This document shows, in pieces, positions 33,632-41,849 of a stretch of 64,000 nt of DNA. The notes below the pieces were generated by a model that did not search any database, was not told where the DNA came from, and saw only the letters and a program-made list of their open reading frames with translations. Position 1 is the stretch's first letter. Every line of letters starts with the position of its first letter. Both the position numbers and the translations under genes were made by a program. The DNA is from Williamsia maris (GTDB lineage: Bacteria > Actinomycetota > Actinomycetes > Mycobacteriales > Mycobacteriaceae), in contig NZ_JAMTCJ010000003.1 in the NCBI RefSeq assembly GCF_024171815.1, positions 124,001 through 188,000 of the forward strand, in the 5' to 3' direction.

Positions 33632-34468
33632 TCATCGCGCCTGCTCTGACGGCGCGGTTTGCGTGCCGGGGGTCTGCGGTGCCACGGCCGTGGATCCGGA
33701 CGTCGCGGCCGGGGCCTGCGCCTGGGGCAACACGTTCGCGGCGATCGGTCCGGACGGTTGGGCACCGTCGCCGCTGAGATCGGCGCCCGGGGCGGTCTGC
33801 GTCGAGGTGTTCTGTGTCGGGTTGTCACCGGTTGCCGAACCCGGTTGCGGGACAATGGTGTTGCGGGTCGACCCCCCGGTCAACGACGGTGCGGGTGAAC
33901 CGGTCGCGGCGGTGATCTCCCCCACCACACGACTCCTGCCGTCGGCTCCGACGACCAGGCGGGCGACGTCCTTCGCCGGGATCATGCCCTGTTTCGTTGC
34001 CTTCTCGGCGATCTCGGGTGCGGAGTTGCCCGCTTCGAACTCTTTCTTGAGCGCGTCGCGACGGTCCGAGAGATCCTGGTTGTTCTGCTTGGCAACAGAC
34101 AGCTCGTAGGAGTCCTGCGCCGCCGTGGTCGACAACCACAGGGTCAATCCCAGTCCGACCGAGAGGATCCCGATCACCAGGACGACGAACGGCACCCGTC
34201 GCACCAGGTCGCCGGGTGAGCGGGTGACGCGGCGCAGGAAGTTCTCGTCGGTCCGACGACGCCCGGCGATGGTCGCGGTCGAACGCTGCGTCGCGCGCTT
34301 GCGCCTGCGGTCGATCGCACGCTGCGCCGCGGGTGACCGGTTCTCGCGCGGACGGTCGGCGACACCGGTTCGGTCGGCGCGCCGACGACCGTTCGTCGCC
34401 GCCGCCTCGTCGAGGTCGTCGACCGGCCCCTCGTCACCGATCGTGACACTGCCGTCGGTGACGGTCAT
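33632..34468 (-). CDS. ftsL: FtsL-like division protein with long C-terminal tail
   Basis: 278 residues between rsmH and ftsI, the ftsL slot (Rv2164c). A charged N-terminus (1-90) precedes one membrane helix (about 91-113), then a short coiled coil ('[25 protein letters not shown]' region, 119-145) typical of FtsL/FtsB proteins. An FtsL-like '[15 protein letters not shown]' element follows. The last ~110 residues are a Pro/Ala/Gly/Thr-rich low-complexity tail outside the membrane. FtsL, with FtsB and FtsQ, activates FtsWI. The ATG overlaps the rsmH stop by 4 bases. Confidence 0.85.
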   Translation of the reverse strand: MTVTDGSVTIGDEGPVDDLDEAAATNGRRRADRTGVADRPRENRSPAAQRAIDRRRKRATQRSTATIAGRRRTDENFLRRVTRSPGDLVRRVPFVVLVIGILSVGLGLTLWLSTTAAQDSYELSVAKQNNQDLSDRRDALKKEFEAGNSAPEIAEKATKQGMIPAKDVARLVVGADGRSRVVGEITAATGSPAPSLTGGSTRNTIVPQPGSATGDNPTQNTSTQTAPGADLSGDGAQPSGPIAANVLPQAQAPAATSGSTAVAPQTPGTQTAPSEQAR

Positions 34469-35454
34469 CGCTTCTCCCTGCTGATCTCGATGCGTTCGAC
34501 GGCGCGCAGACGTACCGGCGCCGACCGCGGATTGGACTCGATCTCTTCGTCGTCGGCCTGCTCGGCGCCGCGCGTCACCGCCGCGAACTCGGGTGCGGTG
34601 CCCGGCAGGTCGAACGGGAGACCGGGGGGCGAGCTGGATGAGATGCGTTCGGTGAACTCGCGTTTGACGATGCGGTCCTCGAGCGACTGGTAACTCATCA
34701 CCACGAGCCGTCCACCGACCGCGAGAGCGTCCAGCGCGGCCGGCACCGCGCGCCGCAGCGAGTCCATCTCACCGTTGACCTCGATGCGCAACGCCTGGAA
34801 CGTGCGCTTGGCCGGGTGTCCCCCGGTCCGTCGGGTCGCCGCGGGGATGGCGCGATAGAGCAGCTCGACCAGGCGTGCGCTGGTATCGAACGGGCGAACC
34901 TCGCGCTCGCGCAACACCGTAGACGCGATCTTACCCGCGAACCGTTCCTCGCCGTACTCCGAGAGGACCCTGGCCAGTTCGCCGTGGCCGTAGGTGTTGA
35001 GGATGTCGGCGGCGGTCAGAGGGTCGTCGGCGTTCATGCGCATGTCGAGTGGGGCGTCGACCGAGTACGCGAACCCACGCTCGGCCTGGTCGAGTTGCAT
35101 CGACGACACCCCGAGGTCGAGGAGCCCGGCCTGGTAGGTGTCGTGGCCGGTCTCCGCCAACACCTCCCCGATCTCGTCGTAGCGGTTGCGCGCATACGTG
35201 ATCCGGTCGGAGAAATCGGACAGTCGCTGCGTCGCCGAGGCGATGGCGTTGTGGTCGCGGTCGATGGCGACGACGTGCACGCCGGGGAAAGTGGTGAGGA
35301 CGAGTTCGCTGTGTCCGCCCGCGCCGAGGGTGCCGTCGACGAACACCGCGCCGGCGCCGTCGGGAGAATCCGCGGTGAGCGCCGGGGTGATCAGGTCGAG
35401 CATGCGTGCGGCCATCACGGGCACGTGACCGTGCTCGCCCGATCGTCTGGCCAC
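34465..35454 (-). CDS. rsmH: 16S rRNA (cytosine-1402-N4) methyltransferase
   Basis: 329 residues. SAM-dependent methyltransferase (MraW). '[14 protein letters not shown]' marks the N-terminus, '[16 protein letters not shown]' is the SAM loop, '[12 protein letters not shown]' follows, and '[19 protein letters not shown]' and '[11 protein letters not shown]' are strong family motifs. GTG at 35454 has GGAGAGGCG 4-5 bases upstream. The same frame is open for another 82 codons upstream, through two hairpin repeats, without homology. First gene of the long coupled dcw run. Confidence 0.96.
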   Translation of the reverse strand: MARRSGEHGHVPVMAARMLDLITPALTADSPDGAGAVFVDGTLGAGGHSELVLTTFPGVHVVAIDRDHNAIASATQRLSDFSDRITYARNRYDEIGEVLAETGHDTYQAGLLDLGVSSMQLDQAERGFAYSVDAPLDMRMNADDPLTAADILNTYGHGELARVLSEYGEERFAGKIASTVLREREVRPFDTSARLVELLYRAIPAATRRTGGHPAKRTFQALRIEVNGEMDSLRRAVPAALDALAVGGRLVVMSYQSLEDRIVKREFTERISSSSPPGLPFDLPGTAPEFAAVTRGAEQADDEEIESNPRSAPVRLRAVERIEISREKR

Positions 35455-35598
35455 GGAACGCCTCTCCGCCTGCGACGGGATGTTCCGTCGGTGGTGCTGT
35501 GGTGCGGGACCCGGTCGCCGGCAGCACGAGGTGTGCCCGTGCTGTCGGCGGGGCCGGTGGGTTCGTGCGGTGAGTCCGGGTCCCTGCCCGGCGACGTA

Positions 35599-35662
35599 CC
35601 TGGCGCGGGGGAAGTGCGCCAGGGTCGTCATGATGCACCTGGCACTGGGGAAGTGCGCCAGG
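35599..35662. repeat. Two tandem hairpins in the mraZ-rsmH gap
   Basis: The 282-base gap between mraZ and rsmH holds two 25-base inverted repeats, 35599-35623 and 35638-35662, with starts 39 bases apart. Both close with CCTGG...CCAGG stems. They share the loop region GGGGAAGTG (plus strand; CACTTCCCC in the transcript). GGGGAAGTG also occurs within the mraZ operator at 36231-36260. They could be transcript attenuators, extra MraZ sites or copies of a dispersed palindromic repeat. Nothing else is recognised in this gap apart from the rsmH ribosome site. Confidence 0.7.
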
Positions 35663-35736
35663 GTCATCTCGGGCAGAGGCCTCGACTCGCCGTCCGACAT
35701 CGTGCTAACCAGCTGGGGTTCGGGGTACTGCGTCCG

Positions 35737-36168
35737 TCACAGGATTGCTCCGAGTGCGGGGTTGTCCGCACGAGAGAAGCTCTCCTCGTGCTGGTTGTCG
35801 TACTGCTCCCAGGCGTCGGCGTCCCAGATCTCCACGTGATCGATGTTGCCGATCACGACGCAGTTCTTGGTCAGCCCGGCGTACTCCCGGTGCTTGCCCG
35901 ACAACGTGATCCGCCCCTGAGCGTCCGGGGTCATCTCCTCGGTGCTCGACGCCAAGCCACGCTGGAACATGCGCGCCTTCTCGTCGACCTTGGATGCAGC
36001 GGCGGCACGTTGCGCGAGGCCCGTGAAGTCGACGGGGAGGTAGATCGCGAGGCAGCGGTCCTGACCACGAGTCACCATCATCCCTTCCGCCAACTGATCT
36101 CGGATCTTCGCGGGAAGCGTGAGCCGTCCCTTGTCATCCAACTTGTGCGTGTAGGTGCCGAGAAACAT
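35737..36168 (-). CDS. mraZ: Transcriptional regulator MraZ
   Basis: 143 residues, the usual MraZ size, made of two AbrB-like swapped-hairpin repeats: '[14 protein letters not shown]' (about 11-24) and '[14 protein letters not shown]' (about 82-95). MraZ assembles into rings, binds repeated boxes in its own promoter and represses the dcw cluster. ATG at 36168 has a perfect GGAGGTG site 5 bases upstream. Operator-like repeats lie 60-95 bases upstream. First gene of the cluster, followed by two hairpins and rsmH. Confidence 0.96.
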   Translation of the reverse strand: MFLGTYTHKLDDKGRLTLPAKIRDQLAEGMMVTRGQDRCLAIYLPVDFTGLAQRAAAASKVDEKARMFQRGLASSTEEMTPDAQGRITLSGKHREYAGLTKNCVVIGNIDHVEIWDADAWEQYDNQHEESFSRADNPALGAIL

Positions 36169-36225
36169 GTCGACACCTCCTGCCGGGCAGAGGAGCGAGT
36201 CCGGCACTCCCTTCCTCCGAGCACC

Positions 36226-36260
36226 ACAGTACCCCACTTCCCCCCACTTTCCACCCCCAT
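36226..36260 (-). promoter_or_regulatory. mraZ promoter with MraZ-type repeat boxes
   Basis: On the minus strand the repeats read TGGGGG, AAGTGGGG and AAGTGGGG over 36231-36260; the last two are 10 bases apart, one helical turn. They directly precede TACTGT (36226-36231), a plausible -10, while TGGAAA 16 bases further up may be the -35. MraZ is known to bind tandem TGGG-type boxes in its own promoter. Repeats between -35 and -10 would give direct autorepression. The boxes are seen; binding is inferred. The rest of the gap to 36455 shows a further AAGTGGGG on the plus strand (36429-36436) and no gene. Confidence 0.72.
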
Positions 36261-36455
36261 ATCGACGCCCGCGGATCGACGTCTGGCATCGGGGCAGTTC
36301 AAGGCCCATAAATGGCGTGGGAGGGATTCGTGTACATCACGCGTTCGGCCTACCCCTCACCTGGGGTTTTGCGACGCGAAAGCATCCCGACGGCCACGAT
36401 TCGGGCCGACGGGGTGCGTGGTGGTGCGAAGTGGGGAATCAGGGGGTGGACACAG

Positions 36456-36499
36456 ACGACAGCAGCCGCGCATCGATGTCGATGCGCGGCTGCTGTCGT
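36456..36499 (-). terminator. Perfect 21-bp hairpin after the DUF3040 gene
   Basis: A flawless 21-base inverted repeat with a 2-base loop, starting ACGACAGCAGCCGCGC, placed 18 bases downstream of the DUF3040 stop. No T-tract follows. The length and position fit a strong terminator separating that gene from mraZ. Confidence 0.8.
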
Positions 36500-36517
36500 G
36501 GCGTGTGTGGAGTGGTG

Positions 36518-36925
36518 TTACTCCTGCTCGAAGCGACGGTTGAAACGTTCTTCCATGCGCTCACTGAACTTGCGTGAGGGTCCGCCGCGAGCGCGACGCC
36601 CACCCGAGGACTGAGACGTCGGTCCCGTTGCCTCCGGCGCCGACGACGATCCGACGCCCCAGAGAGCGAACAGACCGGCCGCGAACATCACCAGGAAGCC
36701 CACGAGACTCAGGATCGGGAACCCGCCGACGGTGAAGTCGACGACCAGACCTCCGATGAGGAGGACCAGACCGATGACGAAGACAACTGCAGCCTGTAGA
36801 CGACGGCGAGCCGTCGATCCGCCCATGCGACGACGACGAACGTTCGACGCGAACTTGGGATCTTCGGCGTACAGCGCGTTCTCGATCTGTTCGAGCATTC
36901 GCTGCTCGTGCTCCGAGAGTGGCAC
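36518..36925 (-). CDS. DUF3040 membrane protein
   Basis: 135 residues. 'PLSEHEQRMLEQIENALYAEDPKFA' is the defining N-terminal helix of DUF3040. Two membrane helices follow (about 44-65 and 70-90). The C-terminal tail is charged ('SRKFSERMEERFNRRFEQ'). GTG at 36925 has a GGAGGGG site 3-4 bases upstream. The homologue Rv2169c sits next to mraZ in M. tuberculosis. Function unknown. A 205-base gap upstream holds its promoter region; I see nothing else there. Confidence 0.9.
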   Translation of the reverse strand: MPLSEHEQRMLEQIENALYAEDPKFASNVRRRRMGGSTARRRLQAAVVFVIGLVLLIGGLVVDFTVGGFPILSLVGFLVMFAAGLFALWGVGSSSAPEATGPTSQSSGGRRARGGPSRKFSERMEERFNRRFEQE

Positions 36926-37130
36926 CGCCCCTCCTTCAGCACTAGGTCCGTGGCCGGACGACTCGAGCGGTTGTCCGGAACCGTGTTGTCCGGGCAGCCC
37001 TGGCCCGCGTTACGGGCCGTTGACACGATGATACGAGGTGATCGACAACTCGACCACTATTACCCGCCCCGAGTTCCAATCGACCTCGACGAGGCGGCCG
37101 ATCCGGACCCTCCCGTGGGCCGTTCGGCAC

Positions 37131-37589
37131 TCATGCCGACCGCGCCGGGTTGTGGGCGGGAGAGGTCGGGCCGGGGCGGCCCTGTTCGTATGCGAGCACC
37201 TGCGCCTCGACGTCGTCGAGGAAATCCTGGAGGCGCGCACGCGTCTCGCGAACCCGCAGCGCATCGACGTCGCGGACGATGCCGACCTCGATGTCGGCGC
37301 GCAGGCGCGAGAGTCCGGCGAAGTAGGTGGCCCAGGTGGTCATGGACGGGATCGCCCGCGGCAGCCGTGCCCAGGCGTTCGACGTCCCGCGACGGGGGCC
37401 GAGCGAGGACTCGCCGATGGCCAGTGCCGCGCCGGCCGCACGCAGCGCCGAGACGTAGAGCTCACGGAGCTGGTCGGCGGGGCCTGCCGCGTCGGCGGCC
37501 AGGTCCGCGAGTGAGTCGGCCTTCTCGAGGAGGTCACGTGCGCGGGTCACCACACGTGGATCCGGTGTCGTCCGCTGTGGTGCGGCCAT
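37131..37589 (-). CDS. SAV_6107-family HEPN protein
   Basis: 152 residues, all-helical, matching the SAV_6107-like HEPN family: 'ARDLLEKADSLADLA', 'QLRELYVSALRAAGAALA', 'LPRAIPSMTTWATYFAGLSRLRADIE'. The RxxxxH nuclease motif of RNase HEPN proteins is not visible, so catalysis is not implied. ATG at 37589 has AAGGGG 8 bases upstream; an earlier ATG exists at 37613. Divergent from the GNAT gene. Role unknown. Confidence 0.82.
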   Translation of the reverse strand: MAAPQRTTPDPRVVTRARDLLEKADSLADLAADAAGPADQLRELYVSALRAAGAALAIGESSLGPRRGTSNAWARLPRAIPSMTTWATYFAGLSRLRADIEVGIVRDVDALRVRETRARLQDFLDDVEAQVLAYEQGRPGPTSPAHNPARSA

Positions 37590-37842
37590 GTCGATCACCC
37601 CTTCGATGTGCATTCACTCTGTTCCAACACGTCCGCGTCCGGTGTGCATCCGATCCGCGACGTCAGATCGATCACGTCCGTGTCGAACCGATGTCTGCAG
37701 GTCTACTCGGCACCACCGACACAACCGGTGTACGACGATGATGTGGTCGTCGACCGACCCGGCGGCAAACGCTTCCCTCGTTCACCGCCGAGCCGACCGT
37801 CGGTCGTCGGGTAACGATTGACTCGTCGCGGAGGTTGAGTAT

Positions 37843-37858
37843 TCGAACACCCGTTCGA
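37843..37858. promoter_or_regulatory. LexA (SOS) box upstream of the GNAT gene
   Basis: TCGAACACCCGTTCGA exactly fits the mycobacterial/actinobacterial SOS box TCGAAC-N4-GTTCGA. It lies 54 bases before the GNAT start and directly after a possible -35, TTGAGT (37835-37840). AT-rich sequence, unusual here, follows (37859-37872) and could supply a -10. The HEPN gene start is 254 bases away on the other side, so the GNAT gene is the likely target. The rest of this 322-base gap shows no gene. Confidence 0.72.
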
Positions 37859-37911
37859 CATATTCAATATAGCCATCCCCCGCACAGGTCTCAAGAGGAG
37901 GCGATGAACTC

Positions 37912-38541
37912 GTGTCCATCCGCTTGGTCGACCTCACAGCCGACGACGTCCACCGATGGTTGGGGCCGGCGCTCGACGTGTACGTCGCGGCGATGAACTA
38001 CCCCCGCGGCACCCAGACGTATCGCACCCCGCTGTGGCGGGACCACATGAACCGTCCGGGGTGGCAGGCCGTGGGTGCTGTGCAGTCGACCGTGTCGACA
38101 CCGGTGAGCCCGGCGGGTACGAGCGCCGGTGATCCCCCGACGCTCGCGGGGTCGACCACCGAGACGCTGATCGGCATCGCCTACGGCTACCGGGGCGCCG
38201 AGGATCAGTGGTGGAACCAGCAGCTGCGTGCGGGACTCCGCCTCGGCGGGTACACACGAACACAGATCGACGACATCACGCGCAACTATTTCGAGCTCAC
38301 GGAATTGCACGTGCACCCGTCGATGCAGGGCACCGGGACCGGTCAGCGGATGCTGACCCGGCTTCTGGCCGACCGCCCGGAGGACAGCGTGCTGCTGTCC
38401 ACCCCGGAGGTGCCCGGCGACGACAACCGCGCCTGGCGTCTGTACCGACGACTCGGCTTCGGGGACATGCTGCGCCATTTCGGTTTCACCGGCGACCCGC
38501 GCCCGTTCGCGGTACTCGGCCGTCGCCTGCCCATGAACTGA
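37912..38541 (+). CDS. GNAT-family N-acetyltransferase (Rv2170-like)
   Basis: 209 residues. The acetyl-CoA binding part is in the second half: 'YFELTELHVHPSMQGTGTGQRML' contains the GNAT V/Q-x-x-G-x-G/A loop, and 'DDNRAWRLYRRLGFGDMLRHF' is the typical C-terminal GNAT pattern. Its position beside the DUF3040 gene matches Rv2170, a reported protein lysine acetyltransferase; the substrate here is not proven. GTG at 37912 has AGGAGG 10 bases upstream. A LexA box 54 bases upstream suggests induction by DNA damage. Confidence 0.88.
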   Translation: MSIRLVDLTADDVHRWLGPALDVYVAAMNYPRGTQTYRTPLWRDHMNRPGWQAVGAVQSTVSTPVSPAGTSAGDPPTLAGSTTETLIGIAYGYRGAEDQWWNQQLRAGLRLGGYTRTQIDDITRNYFELTELHVHPSMQGTGTGQRMLTRLLADRPEDSVLLSTPEVPGDDNRAWRLYRRLGFGDMLRHFGFTGDPRPFAVLGRRLPMN

Positions 38542-38572
38542 CGGCCCCGCACCTTCAGGGCCACCGACTTCA

Positions 38573-38592
38573 CGGCCGTCCACCGACGGCCG
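38573..38592 (+). terminator. Short hairpin between the GNAT gene and crtO
   Basis: A perfect 8-base stem (CGGCCGTC / GACGGCCG) with a 4-base loop in the 71-base gap. It ends 6 bases before the crtO ribosome site. It may end the GNAT transcript or restrict crtO translation; GC richness makes short hairpins common here. Confidence 0.4.
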
Positions 38593-38612
38593 CGGACAGG
38601 AGCAATGGACCG

Positions 38613-40256
38613 ATGCGCGACACGATCGTCATCGGCGCGGGACACAACGGTCTCGTAGCCGCCGGTTACCTCGTCCGGGCAGGACGCGACGTCCTGGTGC
38701 TGGAACGGGATTCGATCCCCGGTGGGGCGGTGTCCACCGTCGAGCGTTTTCCCGGCTACCGCGTCGACCGGGGCTCCTCGGCCCACATCATGATCCGGCA
38801 CACGCCGATCATCGAGGACCTCGATCTGCACGCCCACGGACTCCGCTACATCGACTGCGACCCGTGGGCGTTCGCGCCCGCGGCCGACGGCCGTGAGGCG
38901 ATCGTGTTCCACAGCAGCCTCGATGCCACCTGCGCGTCGATCGAGGCCTCCTGTGGCGCGGCCGACGCCGACGCGTACCGCCGGTTCGTCGGCGTCTGGG
39001 GCCCGCGGTCGGCGTCGGTGATGCAGATGTTCGGCTCGCACCCCACCGCCGGCTCGTTCGCCCGCGCCTTCTGGGGCATGCCGACACGCGACGGGGTGTC
39101 GGGACGACAGGCCGGGATGACCCTCTCCCAGGAGTTCCTCCGATCCGGGGACGCGTTGCTGGACAGCTGGTTCGACTCCGAACGACTCAAGGCGGCGCTG
39201 GCCTGGTTCGGCGCCCAGTCCGGCCCGCCGATGAGCGAACCGGGCACGGCACCGATGGTGGGCATCGCCGCGCTGATGCACACCCTCGGGCCGGGGCGTG
39301 CGATCGGCGGCAGCGGCGCGCTCACCGACGCCCTGGTCCGCCGACTGCACAGCGGAGGTGGCGAACTCGCCCTCGAGCAGCCGGTCACGGCGATGACGTG
39401 GTCGGGCGACCACTGGCAGGTCACCACCGGCGACGGCACCGTGCACCGGGCGCGATCGGTCGTCGCCGCGTGTCACATCGTGACCACGCTGGACGCGCTC
39501 GCAGCAGGCGGTTACGACACCGACACCGTCGGCCGCTGGCGGTCGCGCATCGAGATCGGTCCGGGTATCGGCAGCGCGATCCGCGTGGCGACGACGGCGC
39601 TGCCGGCGTACACCGGACTGCCGCAGGGGCTGCCCGCGCACGGCGTGCACTCCGGCCTCGGACTGCTCGTGTCCGACCGGGCCCACCTCGCGGCCGCGTA
39701 CGGCGACGCGCGGGCCGGCGAGGCACCGCGTCGGCCGGCGCTGGTCGCGATGAGTTACTCCGCGATCGACCCCACCCTGGCCCCCGCCGACCGTCATCTG
39801 GTCACGCTGTGGGCCCAGTGGTATCCCCGACATCTCTCCGGCGGGCGCAGCTGGGCGGAGATCGCCGACCGGGCCACCGACGACATCGTCGCCGAGATGG
39901 ACCGTCACGCACCGGGTTTCGCGCAGCAGATCGAGCACGTGTACACCCAGACACCCGACCGGATCGAGGACGAGCTCGGCCTGATCGGCGGCAACGTGAT
40001 GCACGTCGAGATGTCGTTGGACCAGATGTTCATGTGGCGACCCCACCCTGATCTCGGCGGCCACCGCGTCCCCGGTGTCCCCCACCTGTTCCTCGCAGGT
40101 GCGTCGACCCACCCGGGCGGCGGGGTGAGCGGTATCAGCGGCGCCCTGGCGGCCGACCTCGTCATCCGCGACGCCGAGGGGGTCGCCGACGGGGTACGCC
40201 GGACCGTCGCGGCGGTGACCGCACCACTACGTCGTCGGATGCCGGGCCCCCGGTGA
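38613..40256 (+). CDS. crtO: Carotenoid ketolase, CrtO type
   Basis: 547-residue FAD-dependent enzyme of the phytoene desaturase superfamily. The dinucleotide motif 'VIGAGHNGLVAAGYL' (residues 6-20) opens the protein. 'STVERFPGYRVDRGSSAHIMIRH', 'LKAALAWFGAQSGPPMSEPGTAP' and 'GLIGGNVMHVEMSLDQM' are blocks I recognise from Rhodococcus CrtO, which adds a 4-keto group to beta/gamma-carotene rings. ATG at 38613 follows an AGGAG site. The next gene, cruF, overlaps its stop (GTGA). Confidence 0.92.
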   Translation: MRDTIVIGAGHNGLVAAGYLVRAGRDVLVLERDSIPGGAVSTVERFPGYRVDRGSSAHIMIRHTPIIEDLDLHAHGLRYIDCDPWAFAPAADGREAIVFHSSLDATCASIEASCGAADADAYRRFVGVWGPRSASVMQMFGSHPTAGSFARAFWGMPTRDGVSGRQAGMTLSQEFLRSGDALLDSWFDSERLKAALAWFGAQSGPPMSEPGTAPMVGIAALMHTLGPGRAIGGSGALTDALVRRLHSGGGELALEQPVTAMTWSGDHWQVTTGDGTVHRARSVVAACHIVTTLDALAAGGYDTDTVGRWRSRIEIGPGIGSAIRVATTALPAYTGLPQGLPAHGVHSGLGLLVSDRAHLAAAYGDARAGEAPRRPALVAMSYSAIDPTLAPADRHLVTLWAQWYPRHLSGGRSWAEIADRATDDIVAEMDRHAPGFAQQIEHVYTQTPDRIEDELGLIGGNVMHVEMSLDQMFMWRPHPDLGGHRVPGVPHLFLAGASTHPGGGVSGISGALAADLVIRDAEGVADGVRRTVAAVTAPLRRRMPGPR

Positions 40257-41092
40257 CCGGCGACACCGCCACCGCCCCACCCCGCACCGTGCGGTCCCCG
40301 TCGATCCACACCCTTGCCGTCGCCGGTCTCGCGGTGACGATCGGTGCGCAGATCGTCTACCCCCTGGTGCACGGCTCGACCCGGGACGCGACGACGATGG
40401 TCGTGCTGTGCGCCGGCGTGGTCGCCATGGCCGCGGACGCCATCGGCCGACGCGGTGCGCTGCGTGGGGGCCTGGTCATCGTCACGATCGCCGTGCTCGC
40501 GTTCACCTTCGAGGTCCTCGGCACCAGGACCGGGATCCCGTTCGGCGACTACACCTACACCCAGGGCCGGATCGGCCCGTCCGTCGCCACGGTGCCGATC
40601 CTGATCTCGGCCGCCTGGTTCGTGGGCGCCTACAGCGTGTGGCGGGTCGCGGTGTTCGTGCTGCCGCGCCGGCCCGTGCTGCGGGTGCTCGCCGCGACCG
40701 TGGCACTGGTGGGGTGGGATCTCTACCTCGATCCGCAGATGGTCGCCGCGGGTCTGTGGCGGTGGGGGGTCGATGACGCGGGGTTACCGGGCATCGACCA
40801 GATCCCCCTCACCAACTACGCCGGATGGGCGTTGTTGGGGCTCGTGGTCTTCGGCGTGCTGTCGCTGCTCGACGCCCCTGCCCGCACCGACGTCCTCCGA
40901 CCGGACGACACGACGGCGCGGGTGCCCGTGGTCCCGCTGGCGTGGTTCGCCTGGACGTGGCTCGGATCCGCGGTCGCCCAGGTCTTCTTCCTCGAGGACG
41001 GCGCCCTGCGGTCGGGGATTCCCTATGCCCTCGTCGCGATGGCCGTGCTCGGCGTGCCCGCACTCGCCACGGCCACCGGATGTCGGCGTTGA
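40253..41092 (+). CDS. cruF: Carotenoid 1',2'-hydratase, CruF family
   Basis: 279 residues, seven or so membrane helices. The conserved carotenoid-biosynthesis (DUF422) motifs are 'EVLGTRTGIPFGDYTYT', 'GWDLYLDPQMVAAGLWRW' and 'IPLTNYAGW'. CruF hydrates the psi end of gamma-carotene, giving a 1'-hydroxyl that a glycosyltransferase can use. GTG start overlaps the crtO stop by 4 bases, so the two are coupled. The cruG-like gene is two genes away, with lppM between. Confidence 0.9.
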   Translation: MTGDTATAPPRTVRSPSIHTLAVAGLAVTIGAQIVYPLVHGSTRDATTMVVLCAGVVAMAADAIGRRGALRGGLVIVTIAVLAFTFEVLGTRTGIPFGDYTYTQGRIGPSVATVPILISAAWFVGAYSVWRVAVFVLPRRPVLRVLAATVALVGWDLYLDPQMVAAGLWRWGVDDAGLPGIDQIPLTNYAGWALLGLVVFGVLSLLDAPARTDVLRPDDTTARVPVVPLAWFAWTWLGSAVAQVFFLEDGALRSGIPYALVAMAVLGVPALATATGCRR

Positions 41093-41112
41093 CGACACCG
41101 ACCTGGCACGAT

Positions 41113-41844
41113 GTGCGTGTGCTGGGAATGAGATCGGCGTCGCAGAAGCGCTCACCATCGAGAAACCGTGGGCTCCGGGTCGTGCTCGCGACGCTGATCG
41201 CGGCACTGTGCACGCTGGCGCTGAGCTCCTGCATGGACCGCTCCCCCTACGTCGGTGACCGTCTGTGGGGCGATCTCGTCGTCGCGGAGAAGTCGACCGG
41301 ACAGGGACAGTCGAGCAAGGGCCCGCAGATCGAGGTCCCACAGTCCATGGCCGGCAGTGTCGTCGCCGAGGAGTACGACGAGAACGGCATGGTCGGCACC
41401 CGTGTCACCTACACCGCGCTTCCGGTCGGCCAGTTCAACCAGCTCGGCGACCTGCTGCTCGAGGCCTACCCGAACTCCGCGGTGAGCCTGCAGCTCACCA
41501 CGAAACGCAGTGGCGACGTGGTCCGGTTCCGCGGCAACGCCGACCTCGCGAGCCTCACCCCCGGGCAGGACCTGCTGGAGCTGACCGTGCAGTTCGCCGG
41601 CGGCATCAGCGCGACCAACGGAACCCAGTCGTCCGACGACACCGTGACCTGGAAGCCGGAGGCGGGCAAGGTCAGTGACCTGACGGCCGAGGCGACCTAC
41701 GCCGATCCGGGAACCGCGGCGTTCGGTGACTGGACCTGGGTGCTGGCCGGGCTGACGCTCGCCGTCGTCCTGGTCGTCGGCGGCATCGCCTACCTCGCGC
41801 GGGACACCTCACCCCGCCCCGGGGCACCGGCCCGGCGAAGCTGA
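41113..41844 (+). CDS. lppM: Lipoprotein LppM
   Basis: About 243 residues. Basic N-terminus, hydrophobic stretch and lipobox 'LALSSC' make it a lipoprotein. The mature domain ('GDLVVAEKSTGQG', 'GTRVTYTALPVGQFNQLGDLL') and a C-terminal membrane helix (about 200-222) match M. tuberculosis LppM (Rv2171), which affects phagosome-related host interaction in that pathogen. No clear ribosome site decides between GTG 41113, GTG 41119 and ATG 41128. It lies between cruF and the cruG-like gene, all on one strand with gaps of 5-20 bases. Confidence 0.86.
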   Translation: MRVLGMRSASQKRSPSRNRGLRVVLATLIAALCTLALSSCMDRSPYVGDRLWGDLVVAEKSTGQGQSSKGPQIEVPQSMAGSVVAEEYDENGMVGTRVTYTALPVGQFNQLGDLLLEAYPNSAVSLQLTTKRSGDVVRFRGNADLASLTPGQDLLELTVQFAGGISATNGTQSSDDTVTWKPEAGKVSDLTAEATYADPGTAAFGDWTWVLAGLTLAVVLVVGGIAYLARDTSPRPGAPARRS

Positions 41845-41849
41845 CGCCG

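Noticed and set aside
37003-37018. Small GGCCCG/CGGGCC inverted repeat upstream of the DUF3040 gene
   Set aside because: Six-base GC stems are frequent by chance here, and it lies more than 110 bases from the nearest upstream stop.
38343-40112. 589-codon minus-strand frame opposite crtO
   Set aside because: crtO aligns over its whole length to a known family; the reverse frame has only shadow composition.
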